This document shows positions 16,541 through 25,044 of a DNA stretch of 64,000 nucleotides, piece after piece. A program made the translations under genes and the position numbers. The stretch covers positions 248,001 to 312,000 of the forward strand of contig NZ_BMVO01000005.1 in assembly GCF_014650755.1 (NCBI RefSeq), read 5' to 3'. This stretch comes from Streptomyces chryseus (lineage in GTDB: Bacteria; Actinomycetota; Actinomycetes; Streptomycetales; Streptomycetaceae). Numbering within the stretch: position 1 is the first letter of the stretch; each line of letters begins with the position of its first letter. The notes beneath the pieces were generated by a model, which was not told the DNA's origin, did not search any database, and was given only the letters and a program-made list of their open reading frames with translations.

Positions 16541-17179
16541 TCACTCCAAGTGGAACAGGTCCTGCGGCGTGTCGATGTCGTACGCCGCGGCCACGTCCCC
16601 GCATTCGACGAGCGTGACCGCGCTCTCGTGCTCCTTCAGATAGGCGCGTGCCCCCCGGTCGCCCGTCGCAGTCCTCACGACGTCCGTCCACCGCCCGGCG
16701 CCGAAGAGCACCGGGTGCCCGCGCTTCCCGTCGTACGCCGCCGCCACCAGGCTCGAAGGCGAGCGGTACGCCGCCACCACCCGGGCCACCGCCCGCGCGC
16801 CGATCCCCGGCTGGTCGACCAGCGAGACGAGTGCCGCCCCGGCCCCCGTGCCGGCCAGGGATGCCAGGCCGGCCCGCAGCGACGAGCCCATCCCCTCGTC
16901 CCACTCCGGGTTGTCGACCACCACGCAGCCGCTCAGGTCGGCGCGCTCGCGCACCTCGGCGGCCGCCGCGCCCAGCACCACGTGCACCGGGCCGCAGCCG
17001 CCCTCGCGCAGCACCCGTACCGCGTGCTCGACCAGGGGCCGCCCCCGGTGCTCCAGCAGCGCCTTGGGCCGGCCGCCGAGCCGCCGTCCGGCGCCCGCCG
17101 CGAGCAGCAAACCCGCGACGCCTGCGGTCGCGTCATCCGTTGTCCGTTCCATGGGCTCCATGTGCTCTGCATACCTCAT
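16541..17179 (-). CDS. MobA/MocA-like nucleotidyltransferase
   Basis: 212 residues; starts at 17161 or 17152 are equally possible. It has the NTP-transferase signature GLLLAAGAGRRLGGRPKAL near residue 22, VVVDNPEWDEGMGSSLRAGL, and the metal-binding SLVDQPGI. This layout matches molybdenum cofactor cytidylyl/guanylyltransferases that finish Mo cofactor for xanthine-dehydrogenase-type enzymes. The allantoin genes nearby make cofactor supply to purine oxidation a sensible role, though no dehydrogenase subunits are in the window. Confidence 0.82.
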   Translation of the reverse strand: MRYAEHMEPMERTTDDATAGVAGLLLAAGAGRRLGGRPKALLEHRGRPLVEHAVRVLREGGCGPVHVVLGAAAAEVRERADLSGCVVVDNPEWDEGMGSSLRAGLASLAGTGAGAALVSLVDQPGIGARAVARVVAAYRSPSSLVAAAYDGKRGHPVLFGAGRWTDVVRTATGDRGARAYLKEHESAVTLVECGDVAAAYDIDTPQDLFHLE

Positions 17180-17335
17180 CCGGGCAGGGGCGCCGGCGAG
17201 CCGTCCAAGTGGCGTACAGCCCTCCGTTTGGCGTTAACTGACCCCCGGCCCCTGGGTACGCCGTCCGACCAACGGCGTACGGGGCTGAACCACTGGCAGG
17301 ACCTGCACGTGGCTGTGCGAGGGGGAGAGACCTTG

Positions 17336-17638
17336 TTGAAAAGTGTGGAACAGGGGTGCGTGACCGGAGACGGCGAGGACCCGCGCGTGACGGAGCTGCG
17401 TGCCGCCGTCTCGCACCTGCGCCGTGAACTGGCGGGGCACCCCGCGGAACTGCCCGACCGGGGCGTCGCGGAGGACGAGCTGGCGTCGGTGCACGCCATG
17501 GCGCTCAGCGGCGCACCCGAGATCATGCGGCTGCGGCGTTCGCTGCTGCTGGTGGCGGGCTCGATCGGCTCGGTCAGCGCGCTGGCGGGGGCACTGCGCC
17601 GGGTGCGCGACGCGATCGAGCTCTTCGGCCGCGACTGA
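17336..17638 (+). CDS. Small conserved Streptomyces protein (DUF5955-like)
   Basis: About 100 residues. I chose the TTG at 17336 because a GGGGGAGAG ribosome-binding site lies about 8 nt upstream; 17333 (TTG) and 17345 (GTG) are alternatives. The protein is largely helical: TELRAAVSHLRRELAGHP, then EDELASVHAMALSGAPEIMRL and a hydrophobic SLLLVAGSIGSVSAL segment. It resembles a conserved hypothetical that I recall beside the allR/aceB genes of S. coelicolor. Function unknown. It ends 9 bp from the convergent response-regulator stop. Confidence 0.65.
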   Translation: MKSVEQGCVTGDGEDPRVTELRAAVSHLRRELAGHPAELPDRGVAEDELASVHAMALSGAPEIMRLRRSLLLVAGSIGSVSALAGALRRVRDAIELFGRD

Positions 17639-17646
17639 CCGCCCCG

Positions 17647-18291
17647 TCAGCGCCGGATGAGCCGGCGGGCTGTCGCGGCCGCCACCGCCGACGTGCGCGA
17701 GTCCACGCCCAACTTGGCGTAGACGTGCACCAGATGGGACTTGACCGTCGCCTGGCTGAGGAACAGCTCCTTGCTGATCTGCTGGTTCGACAGACCGTCG
17801 CCGACCAGCTGGAGCACCTCCAGTTCGCGCCGGGTCAGTGCCTCGCCGGGCGTGCGCATCCGGTCCATCAGCCGGTGCGCCACGGCCGGCGCCAGCGCCG
17901 ACTGCCCGGCCGCCGCCGTGCGCACCGCGGCCGAAAGCTCCTCAGGGGGCGCGTCCTTGAGCAGATAGCCGCTCGCGCCGGCCTCCACCGCCGCCAGGAT
18001 GTCGGCGTCCGTGTCGTACGTCGTCAGGACCAGCACCCGGGGCGAGCCCGGCCGCGCCGTGATCGCGGCGGTCGCCTCCGACCCGTGCATCCTGCCGGGC
18101 CCGAACTGGAGATCCATCAGTACGACGTCGAAGTCGTCCGCCGCCGCCAGCTCCACCGCCCGCTCGGCCGTCGCCGCCTCCGCGACCACGAGGAAGCCCT
18201 CCTCGGTGTCGAGTACGGCGCGCAGACCGGCCCGTACGACGGGATGGTCGTCGGCCAGCAGCAGCCGGACCGGGGCGTCGGGGGCGCTCAC
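17647..18291 (-). CDS. NarL/FixJ-type response regulator
   Basis: 214 residues from a GTG at 18291 that overlaps the kinase stop by 4 bp. The receiver domain carries the acidic pair in LLLADDHPVV, the phosphoacceptor Asp in DVVLMDLQF, Thr in VLVLTTY and Lys in GYLLKDAPP. The LuxR-type HTH (LTRRELEVLQLVGDGLSNQQI) follows near residues 150-205. It pairs with the upstream kinase and is probably the regulator of the divergent ABC transporter at 19634-21399. Confidence 0.92.
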   Translation of the reverse strand: MSAPDAPVRLLLADDHPVVRAGLRAVLDTEEGFLVVAEAATAERAVELAAADDFDVVLMDLQFGPGRMHGSEATAAITARPGSPRVLVLTTYDTDADILAAVEAGASGYLLKDAPPEELSAAVRTAAAGQSALAPAVAHRLMDRMRTPGEALTRRELEVLQLVGDGLSNQQISKELFLSQATVKSHLVHVYAKLGVDSRTSAVAAATARRLIRR

Positions 18292-19523
18292 GCGGGGTCT
18301 CCCGACGGGAGGGGCAGGGTGATCGCCACGGCCGTGCCCTGGCCCGGCGCCGACTCCACGCTCAGCGTGCCGCCGAGCGACCGGGCCCGCGAGCGCATCG
18401 CGGGCAGGCCGAAGCCGCCGCCCGGCCGGGGGCGGGGGGCGCGAGGATCGAAGCCCGTGCCGTCGTCCACGACGTCCAGCGCCACCGAGGTCTCCATGAA
18501 GCTGAGGGTGATCTCGGCACGCGTCGCCGCCGCGTGCCGCACCGTGTTGGCGAGCGCGGACTGGGCGACGCGCAGCAGGGCCACCTCGTACGGAGTGGGC
18601 AGCCGCACCGGCGTACCGCTCACGCCGAACCGCACGGCGGGTCCCGGCGTCGCCGCGCACAGCCGCTCCAGCGTCGCGGCCAGCGAACCGTGCTCCAGGC
18701 CGGGCGGCGTCAGGGCCCGCACGAAGCGGCGCGCCTCGGCGAGGTTGTCCTGCGCGGTCTCGCGGGCCTGCCGGACGTGGGCCGCCGCCGGGTCGCCGGC
18801 GGGCAGCGCGCGTTCGGCGGCGCGCAGCAGGAGTTGGATGCTGGACAGGCCCTGGGCGAGCGTGTCGTGGATCTCGCGGGCCAGCCGCTCGCGTTCGGCC
18901 AGTGTCCCGGCCGTCCGCTCGGCGGCGGCGAGGTCCTCACGGGTGGCGAGCAGCTCGTCGATGAGCTCGCGCCGCCGCTCGCTCTCCCGGTACAGCGCCT
19001 GGTAACCGAGGACTGTCGCCACGGCGACCGCGGCGCCCAGCAGCGGTCCGATGAACGTACCGGGCGTCACCGTCTGCCCGTGCAGGACGAACCCGGCGAT
19101 GGCGACGGCGGCCGTCGCGGCGACGGCGGTCAGGCCCCAGCGCACCGGCAGCAGGTGCAGCTGGAGGAAGTACAGCGGGAACGCCGCCCACAGCCCGTCG
19201 GGCGACAGGGCCAGGAGTATCAGCCAGGCGAGGCCCAGCGCGGCGAGCCAGCCGGCGGCGGCCCGGGGCGAGCGGTCGACCGCCGGGCTCAGGGCTCCGA
19301 CGGCGTACACGACGGCCACCGTGAGGGCCGCGAGGACGACCGCGGTCGCGTGCGGGGCGTCGTCGGCCACGGCCTTCACGGCGGCGAGCGCGATCAGTCC
19401 GCCGAGCAGCGCGTGCAGGCACAGCCGCAGCGCGCGCAGGACGGGGGTGAGGGGGCGCGACGGGAGGGTAGGGGCGAGCGGGCGCGGGAGGCTGGAGCCG
19501 GGAACGGAAGAGCTGGGGTCCAT
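18288..19523 (-). CDS. NarL-type sensor histidine kinase
   Basis: 411 residues. Several hydrophobic segments fill the N-terminal half (about 28-185), followed by a coiled linker, the HisKA_3 H-box (REIHDTLAQGLSS) and a HATPase domain with GGGFGLPAMRSRARSLGG. No large periplasmic sensor domain is present, so it probably senses within the membrane. It is divergent from a two-gene ABC exporter, a layout typical of envelope-stress or peptide-sensing systems. Confidence 0.92.
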   Translation of the reverse strand: MDPSSSVPGSSLPRPLAPTLPSRPLTPVLRALRLCLHALLGGLIALAAVKAVADDAPHATAVVLAALTVAVVYAVGALSPAVDRSPRAAAGWLAALGLAWLILLALSPDGLWAAFPLYFLQLHLLPVRWGLTAVAATAAVAIAGFVLHGQTVTPGTFIGPLLGAAVAVATVLGYQALYRESERRRELIDELLATREDLAAAERTAGTLAERERLAREIHDTLAQGLSSIQLLLRAAERALPAGDPAAAHVRQARETAQDNLAEARRFVRALTPPGLEHGSLAATLERLCAATPGPAVRFGVSGTPVRLPTPYEVALLRVAQSALANTVRHAAATRAEITLSFMETSVALDVVDDGTGFDPRAPRPRPGGGFGLPAMRSRARSLGGTLSVESAPGQGTAVAITLPLPSGDPA

Positions 19524-19610
19524 GACGCTTCCAGCGTAGGGCTCCGGCGCCGTCGCTCCGTCAACCGAAGGATTGATGTCGGGGTGATCCGCGGTGCGAT
19601 GTCCTCACCC

Positions 19611-19622
19611 GTCCGCGCGGAC
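19611..19622. promoter_or_regulatory. 12-bp palindrome before the ABC permease
   Basis: GTCCGCGCGGAC is perfectly palindromic and ends 11 bp before the permease ATG in the region shared with the divergent kinase. It may be a response-regulator site; the evidence is only symmetry and position. Confidence 0.35.
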
Positions 19623-19633
19623 AGGCTGGGACC

Positions 19634-20719
19634 ATGTTCGTCGCATGGAAAGATCTCCGGTTCGCCCGGGGCCGGTTCGCGCTCATGGGCACGGTCGTCG
19701 TGCTGATCACGCTGCTCGTCGGCCTGCTGTCCGGTCTCACCGCCGGGCTGGCCAGGGACAACACCTCGGCCATCACCTCGCTGACCGCCGACCGGCTGGC
19801 CTTCGACCGGCCGCCCGAGGGGCAGGAGGTGTCGTTCACCCACTCCTCGCTGACCGAGGACGCATGGCGCGCCTGGGCCCGGCAGCCCGGTGTCACCGCG
19901 GCCGAGCCGCTGGGCATCCGGACCACGGAGGCGCGGGCCGGGGAGCGGACGGCCGCCGTCTCGGTGTTCGGCGCCGAGCCCGGATCGTCGCCGGCGCCGG
20001 CCGTCGAGGGCTTCCGGTCCGGCCGGGCCGTGCTGTCGGTACGGGCCGCCGAGGAACTGGGCGCCGCGCCCGGCGACCCGGTGCGGATCGGCGACGTGGA
20101 GCTGACCGTCGCCGCCGTCCGGGGGGAGGAGTCGTACAGTCACACGCCCGTGGTGTGGACCTCGCTCGACGACTGGCAGCGGCTCGTCCCGGGGGGCGGC
20201 GGGGACGCGCCCGACCAGGCCACCGTCGTCGCCCTGACCACCAACGGAGGTGCCGACCCGGCGGCCGGCGACCGGGCGGCGGGCACCGAGTCCCGCGATC
20301 TCGACGGCTCACTGAGCGCGCTGGCCTCCCACGACGCGGAGAACGGCTCGCTCCGGCTCATGCGGGGCTTCCTCTTCACCATCTCGGCGCTCGTCGTCGG
20401 CGCGTTCTTCACCGTCTGGACGATCCAGCGCGGCGGTGACATCGCCGTCCTCAAGGCGCTCGGCGCCTCCACGCCGTACCTGCTGCGCGACGCGCTCGGC
20501 CAGGCCGTCCTGCTGCTGGGCGCGGGTACGGTCCTGGGCACCGCGCTCACCGTGCCGGCCGGCCGCGCCGTCGCCGGCGCGGTCCCGTTCGTCCTCGACC
20601 CCGTGACGCTGCTCCTCCCCGCCGCCGTCATCGCCGGCCTCGGCCTGGCCGGCGCCGCACTCGCCGTCCGGCGCATCACCGCCGTCGATCCCCTCGTCGC
20701 CCTCGGGAGCGTCCGATGA
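19634..20719 (+). CDS. ABC transporter permease (FtsX/MacB type)
   Basis: 361 residues. One N-terminal helix (about 15-40), a large extracytoplasmic domain (about 45-235) and three C-terminal helices, with LKALGASTPYLLRDALGQAV in the FtsX-like core. The C-terminus ends in the usual AVRRITAVDPLVAL. This topology belongs to mechanotransmission exporters that release lipoproteins, peptides or drugs from the membrane. It overlaps the ATPase gene by 4 bp (ATGA) and faces a two-component system that probably controls it. Confidence 0.92.
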   Translation: MFVAWKDLRFARGRFALMGTVVVLITLLVGLLSGLTAGLARDNTSAITSLTADRLAFDRPPEGQEVSFTHSSLTEDAWRAWARQPGVTAAEPLGIRTTEARAGERTAAVSVFGAEPGSSPAPAVEGFRSGRAVLSVRAAEELGAAPGDPVRIGDVELTVAAVRGEESYSHTPVVWTSLDDWQRLVPGGGGDAPDQATVVALTTNGGADPAAGDRAAGTESRDLDGSLSALASHDAENGSLRLMRGFLFTISALVVGAFFTVWTIQRGGDIAVLKALGASTPYLLRDALGQAVLLLGAGTVLGTALTVPAGRAVAGAVPFVLDPVTLLLPAAVIAGLGLAGAALAVRRITAVDPLVALGSVR

Positions 20720-21399
20720 CCCTGTCCCTCACGCGTGTGAGCCTCACCTACCCCGACGGCGACGCCCGGCTGACCGCCCTCGACGGCGTCTCGCTGGAGG
20801 TCGCGGCCGGCTCGCTCACGGCCGTTGTCGGACCGTCCGGTTCCGGCAAGTCGAGTCTGCTCGCGGTCGCCGCGACGCTCGTTCCGCCGGACCGCGGAAG
20901 GGTAGTCGTCGCCGGCACGGACACGGGCCCCCTGAGCCGGGCCGAGCGCGCGGAGCTGCGGCGCACCCGTGTCGGTATCGTCTTCCAGCAGCCGAACCTG
21001 CTGCCGTCGCTCACCTCTGCCGAACAGCTCCAGGTGATGGCCCACCTGTCGGGGCGCCCGCCCCGCCGGGTCCGCGACCGGGCGCGGGAGCTGCTCGACG
21101 CGGTGGGGCTCGGGGACAAGGCGGGCCGCCGCCCGCACGAGCTGTCGGGCGGTCAGCGCCAGCGGGTGAACATCGCCCGCGCGCTGATGAACGACCCCGC
21201 GGTCCTGCTGGTCGACGAACCGACCAGCGCCCTGGACCACGAGCGGGGCGCGGCCGTGCAGGACCTGCTGGCCGCGCTGACCCGTGAGCGGGGTACGGCG
21301 ACCGTCCTGGTCACCCACGACCGGGCGCACCTGGAGCGGACCGACGCCGTGGTGACGATCGCGGACGGCCGGGTGCGGGCCGATCGCGCACCGGTGTGA
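20716..21399 (+). CDS. ABC transporter ATPase (LolD/MacB type)
   Basis: 227 residues with Walker A GPSGSGKSS, the Q-loop FQQPNLLPSLT, signature LSGGQRQRVNIARAL, Walker B VLLVDEPTSALD and the H-loop VTHD. It is the typical partner of FtsX-like permeases and is translationally coupled to one. The gene ends 13 bp before the convergent IclR-family stop. Confidence 0.95.
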   Translation: MTLSLTRVSLTYPDGDARLTALDGVSLEVAAGSLTAVVGPSGSGKSSLLAVAATLVPPDRGRVVVAGTDTGPLSRAERAELRRTRVGIVFQQPNLLPSLTSAEQLQVMAHLSGRPPRRVRDRARELLDAVGLGDKAGRRPHELSGGQRQRVNIARALMNDPAVLLVDEPTSALDHERGAAVQDLLAALTRERGTATVLVTHDRAHLERTDAVVTIADGRVRADRAPV

Positions 21400-21412
21400 T
21401 CCCCGCTGGGGG

Positions 21413-22213
21413 TCAGCCCTGCGTGCCGTTGTTGGTGAGCACGACCGAGAGGTCCTGGGCGACCTCCTGGAGTATCGGGACGATCTTCTCGGTCGCCGCC
21501 TCCGTCACCCGGCCCGCCGGTCCGGAGATCGAGATGGCGGCGGCGGTGGGGGAGTGCGGCACCGGGACCGCCAGGCAGCGGACCCCGATCTCCTGCTCGC
21601 CGTCGTCCACGGCGTAACCGGCCCTGCGGACCTGCTCCAGGGCCGCCAGGAAGCCCTCGGGGGTGGTGATGGTCTTCTCGGTGGCGGTCGGCATGCCCGT
21701 ACGGGCGAGCAGGGCGCGCACCTCCTCCGGCGGGGTGTGCGCGAGCAGCGCCTTGCCGACGCCCGTGGAGTGGGGGAGCACGCGGCGGCCGACCTCGGTG
21801 AACATCCGCATCGAGTGCTTCGAGGGCACCTGGGCGACGTACACGATCTCGTCGCCGTCCAGCAGCGCCATGTTCGCGGTCTCGCCGGTCTCCTCGACCA
21901 GGCGCGCGAGGTACGGGCGGGCCCAGGTGCCGAGCAGCCGGGACGCGCTCTCGCCGAGGCGGATCAGGCGCGGGCCGAGCGAGTACCGGCGGTTCGTCTG
22001 CTGACGTACGTAACCGCAGGCGACCAGGGTGCGCATCAGGCGGTGGATCGTGGGAAGCGGCAGGCCGCTGCTGGCCGAGAGCTCGCTGAGCCCGACCTCG
22101 CCGCCCGCGTCGGCCATCCGCTCCAGCAGGTCGAAGGCGCGCTCAAGGGACTGCACACCACCGCTGGGCGCGGCAGATTTGGAAGCGTCGGTGGTGGCGT
22201 TGGACGACGGCAC
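21413..22213 (-). CDS. allR: IclR-family repressor of allantoin genes (AllR-type)
   Basis: 266 residues from the GTG at 22213, which has GAAAGGA 8 nt upstream; a start at 22243 would be within that leader. A winged HTH (LSELSASSGLPLPTIHRLMRT, about residues 45-70) is followed by the IclR effector domain with STGVGKALLAH and EIGVRCLAVPV. It is divergent from allantoinase. In S. coelicolor the gene in this position, AllR, represses allantoin genes and malate synthase and is relieved by allantoate or glyoxylate. Symbol is given by synteny and family, not by database search. Confidence 0.85.
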   Translation of the reverse strand: MPSSNATTDASKSAAPSGGVQSLERAFDLLERMADAGGEVGLSELSASSGLPLPTIHRLMRTLVACGYVRQQTNRRYSLGPRLIRLGESASRLLGTWARPYLARLVEETGETANMALLDGDEIVYVAQVPSKHSMRMFTEVGRRVLPHSTGVGKALLAHTPPEEVRALLARTGMPTATEKTITTPEGFLAALEQVRRAGYAVDDGEQEIGVRCLAVPVPHSPTAAAISISGPAGRVTEAATEKIVPILQEVAQDLSVVLTNNGTQG

Positions 22214-22392
22214 GTCAACGGTCCTTTCGAGGCGGAATGGCAAGGCAGCAGCCTACCCGGCGGGTGCGCGGAGCACACGGTCCGCGTCATGCCGTCCCTG
22301 CCGGTCAGAGGGCGTTTGTCCCTGTGTCGGCGGTCACCGAGGATGAAGGAAGGACACTCTCCTCGTACATAGTCACCTTCTGCTGCTCGAAA

Positions 22393-22422
22393 TTCCACTT
22401 CCACTTTGTGGAAACGTCTAAC
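22393..22422 (+). promoter_or_regulatory. Candidate allB promoter with AllR-type operator in its spacer
   Basis: A weak -35 TTCCAC (22393-22398), an 18-bp spacer and -10 TCTAAC (22417-22422). The spacer holds TTCCAC-TTT-GTGGAA (22399-22413), the best palindrome in the intergenic region, which is nearly the same as the aceB promoter spacer. Confidence 0.6.
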
Positions 22423-22468
22423 TGGGCAGGGTGCTCTTGACGGGCCGCACCCCCGAAGTGAAGACTCC

Positions 22469-22485
22469 TTCAACAGTTCGTTGAA
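22469..22485. promoter_or_regulatory. TTCAAC-N5-GTTGAA palindrome in the allB leader
   Basis: A perfect 6-bp inverted repeat with a 5-bp centre, about 30 bp before the allB start. The only similar element noticed is TTCAAC-N5-GTTGAT at the aceB promoter. Confidence 0.55.
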
Positions 22486-22514
22486 TTTCTTCCTGTACGA
22501 AAGTGAGGGACAGG

Positions 22515-23852
22515 GTGCCCGACGTGGACCTCGTACTGCGCTCGACGCGCGTCGTCACCCCCGAGGGGACGCGCGCCGCATCGGTGGCCGTCGCCGACGG
22601 GAAGATCGCGGCTGTGCTGCCGTACGACGCCGAGGTGCCGGCCGGCGCCCGGCTGGAGGACTTCGCGGACGACGTCCTGCTGCCCGGCCTCGTCGACACC
22701 CACGTCCATGTGAACGACCCCGGCCGCACCGCGTGGGAGGGCTTCTGGACCGCCACCCGCGCGGCCGCCGCCGGCGGCATCACCACGCTCCTCGACATGC
22801 CGCTGAACTCCCTGCCGCCGACCACCACGGTCGACAACCTGCGCACCAAGCAGGACGTGGCCCGCAGCAAGGCGCACATCGACGTCGGCTTCTGGGGCGG
22901 CGCGATCCCGTCCAACGTGAAGGACCTGCGGCCGCTGTACGACGCCGGCGTCTTCGGCTTCAAGTGCTTCCTCTCGCCCTCGGGCGTGGAGGAGTTCCCG
23001 GAGCTCGACCAGGAGCAGCTCGCCCGCTCGATGGCCGAGATCACCGGCTTCGGCGGCCAGTTGATCGTGCACGCCGAGGACCCGCACCATCTGGAGACCG
23101 CCCCGCAGAAGAGCGGCCCGGCGTACGCCGACTTCCTCGCCTCCCGGCCGCGCGACGCCGAGAACACCGCGATCGAGGGTCTGATCGCCCACGCCAAGCG
23201 CCTCGGCGCCCGCGTCCACGTGCTGCACCTGTCGTCCTCGGACGCCCTGCCGCTCATCGCCGCCGCGAAGCGCGAGGGCGTGCGCATCACCGTCGAGTCC
23301 TGCCCGCACTTCCTCACCCTCACCGCCGAGGAAGTCCCGGACGGGGCGACCGAGTTCAAGTGCTGCCCGCCGATCCGCGAGGCCGAGAACCAGGACGCGC
23401 TGTGGCAGGGGCTCGCGGACGGGACGATCGACTGCATCGTCTCCGACCACTCGCCGTGCACCACCGACCTCAAGACCCCCGACTTCGCCTCCGCGTGGGG
23501 CGGCATCTCCTCGCTCCAGCTGGGCCTGCCCGCGATCTGGACCGAGGCCCGGCGCCGCGGCCACTCGCTGGAGGACGTGGTGCGCTGGATGTCCGCCGCG
23601 CCCGCCGAGCTCGCGGGCCTGGCGAGCAAGGGCGCGATCGAGGCCGGCCGCGACGCCGACTTCGCGGTGCTCGCGCCCGACGAGACCTTCACCGTCGACC
23701 CGGCTGAGCTGCACCACCGCAACCAGGTGACGGCGTACGCGGGCAAGACCCTGCACGGCGTCGTCAGGTCGACCTGGCTGCGGGGCGTACGCATCGCCGA
23801 CAACGGCACTCTGGCCGAACCGACCGGCCGGCTGCTCGAAAGGAACAACTGA
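22515..23852 (+). CDS. allB: Allantoinase
   Basis: 445 residues from the GTG at 22515, which has AGGGA about 5 nt upstream; a GTG at 22503 is less likely. It hydrolyses allantoin to allantoate. The amidohydrolase metal site is visible: [11 protein letters not shown], the carbamylated lysine in [10 protein letters not shown], later His in IVHAEDP and LHLSSSD, and the catalytic Asp in CIVSDHSPC. It is followed after 2 bp by allantoicase and is divergent from the IclR repressor. Confidence 0.96.
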   Translation: MPDVDLVLRSTRVVTPEGTRAASVAVADGKIAAVLPYDAEVPAGARLEDFADDVLLPGLVDTHVHVNDPGRTAWEGFWTATRAAAAGGITTLLDMPLNSLPPTTTVDNLRTKQDVARSKAHIDVGFWGGAIPSNVKDLRPLYDAGVFGFKCFLSPSGVEEFPELDQEQLARSMAEITGFGGQLIVHAEDPHHLETAPQKSGPAYADFLASRPRDAENTAIEGLIAHAKRLGARVHVLHLSSSDALPLIAAAKREGVRITVESCPHFLTLTAEEVPDGATEFKCCPPIREAENQDALWQGLADGTIDCIVSDHSPCTTDLKTPDFASAWGGISSLQLGLPAIWTEARRRGHSLEDVVRWMSAAPAELAGLASKGAIEAGRDADFAVLAPDETFTVDPAELHHRNQVTAYAGKTLHGVVRSTWLRGVRIADNGTLAEPTGRLLERNN

Positions 23853-23854
23853 CC

Positions 23855-24967
23855 GTGGCGATCCCCTCCTTCACCGGTGACGCGAACCCGTACGGCGGCG
23901 GCGACCCGTACGCCGACTACCGCACCGCCGACTTCCCCTTCACCCACTTCGCGGACCTCGCCGACCGGCGGCTCGGCGCGGGCGTGATCGCGGCCAACGA
24001 CGAGTTCTTCGCCGAGCGCGAGAACATGCTGCGGACCGGCGCCGCCGAGTTCGACCCGGAGCACTTCGGGCACAAGGGCAAGATCATGGACGGCTGGGAG
24101 ACCCGCCGCCGCCGGGGCGTCAGCGCCCAGCAGCCCCACCCGACCGACGAGGACCACGACTGGGCGCTCGTACGCCTGGGAGCGCCCGGCGTCGTACGCG
24201 GCATCGTCGTCGACACCGCCCACTTCCGGGGCAACTACCCCCAGGCCGTCTCGGTCGAGGCCACGTCGGTGCCGGGCTCGCCCTCGCCCGAGGACCTGCT
24301 GGCCGGTGACGTGAAGTGGGTGACCCTCGTCCCCCGTACGGCAGTCGGCGGCCACGCGGCCAACGGCTTCGCCGTCGACGTCGAGCAGCGCTTCACGCAC
24401 CTGCGCGTCAACCAGCACCCCGACGGCGGCATCGCCCGCCTGCGCGTGTACGGCGAGGTCGCACCCGACCCGGCCTGGCTCGCCACCCTCGGTACGTTCG
24501 ACCTCGTCGCCCTGGAGAACGGCGGCCGGGTCGAGGACGCCTCCGACCGCTTCTACTCCCCGGCCACCAACACCATCCAGCCGGGCCGCTCGCACAAGAT
24601 GGACGACGGCTGGGAGACTCGCCGCCGCCGCGACAAGGGCAACGACTGGATCCACTACCACCTGGTGGAGCAGGCCGAGATCCGCGCCGTCGAGATCGAC
24701 ACGGCGTACCTCAAGGGCAACTCGGCGGGCTGGGCGGCGCTCTCGGCACGCGACGGCGCCGACGGCGAATGGACCGAGATCCTGCCCCGGACCCGGCTCC
24801 AGCCCGACACGAACCACCGCTTCGTGCTGGACGCGGCCCCCGCGGCCACCGAGATCCGGATGGACATCTTCCCGGACGGCGGCGTCTCGCGCCTGCGCCT
24901 CTTCGGCTCCCTGACCGGGACCGGCGCGTCGCGCCTCGCGGCCCGCCACCAGGAGCTCGGCGGCTGA
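23855..24967 (+). CDS. alc: Allantoicase
   Basis: 370 residues with a GTG start. It hydrolyses allantoate to ureidoglycolate and urea. Two tandem allantoicase repeats are visible, each starting with KIMDGWETRRRRG / KMDDGWETRRRRD and including FRGNYPQAVSVEA / LKGNSAGWAALSA strands. It is in one operon with allB, and its glyoxylate-yielding product feeds aceB. Ureidoglycolate lyase is not in the window. A strong terminator follows. Confidence 0.96.
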   Translation: MAIPSFTGDANPYGGGDPYADYRTADFPFTHFADLADRRLGAGVIAANDEFFAERENMLRTGAAEFDPEHFGHKGKIMDGWETRRRRGVSAQQPHPTDEDHDWALVRLGAPGVVRGIVVDTAHFRGNYPQAVSVEATSVPGSPSPEDLLAGDVKWVTLVPRTAVGGHAANGFAVDVEQRFTHLRVNQHPDGGIARLRVYGEVAPDPAWLATLGTFDLVALENGGRVEDASDRFYSPATNTIQPGRSHKMDDGWETRRRRDKGNDWIHYHLVEQAEIRAVEIDTAYLKGNSAGWAALSARDGADGEWTEILPRTRLQPDTNHRFVLDAAPAATEIRMDIFPDGGVSRLRLFGSLTGTGASRLAARHQELGG

Positions 24968-24990
24968 CACGGCCGCCGGACCACTGAACG

Positions 24991-25028
24991 CGGAGTGCAC
25001 CGGGTCGCGACGGCCCCGGTGCACTCCG
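24991..25028. terminator. Bidirectional terminator after allantoicase
   Basis: A perfect 14-bp stem, CGGAGTGCACCGGG (24991-25004) with CCCGGTGCACTCCG (25015-25028), sits between the convergent allantoicase and SDR genes. Confidence 0.88.
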
Positions 25029-25044
25029 TTCCTCTCCGCCGGCG

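Noticed and set aside
22418..25024. Very long open frame on the minus strand opposite allB and alc
   Set aside because: It mirrors the codon bias of the real plus-strand genes; composition is low-complexity Arg/Gly/Val and it lacks domains.
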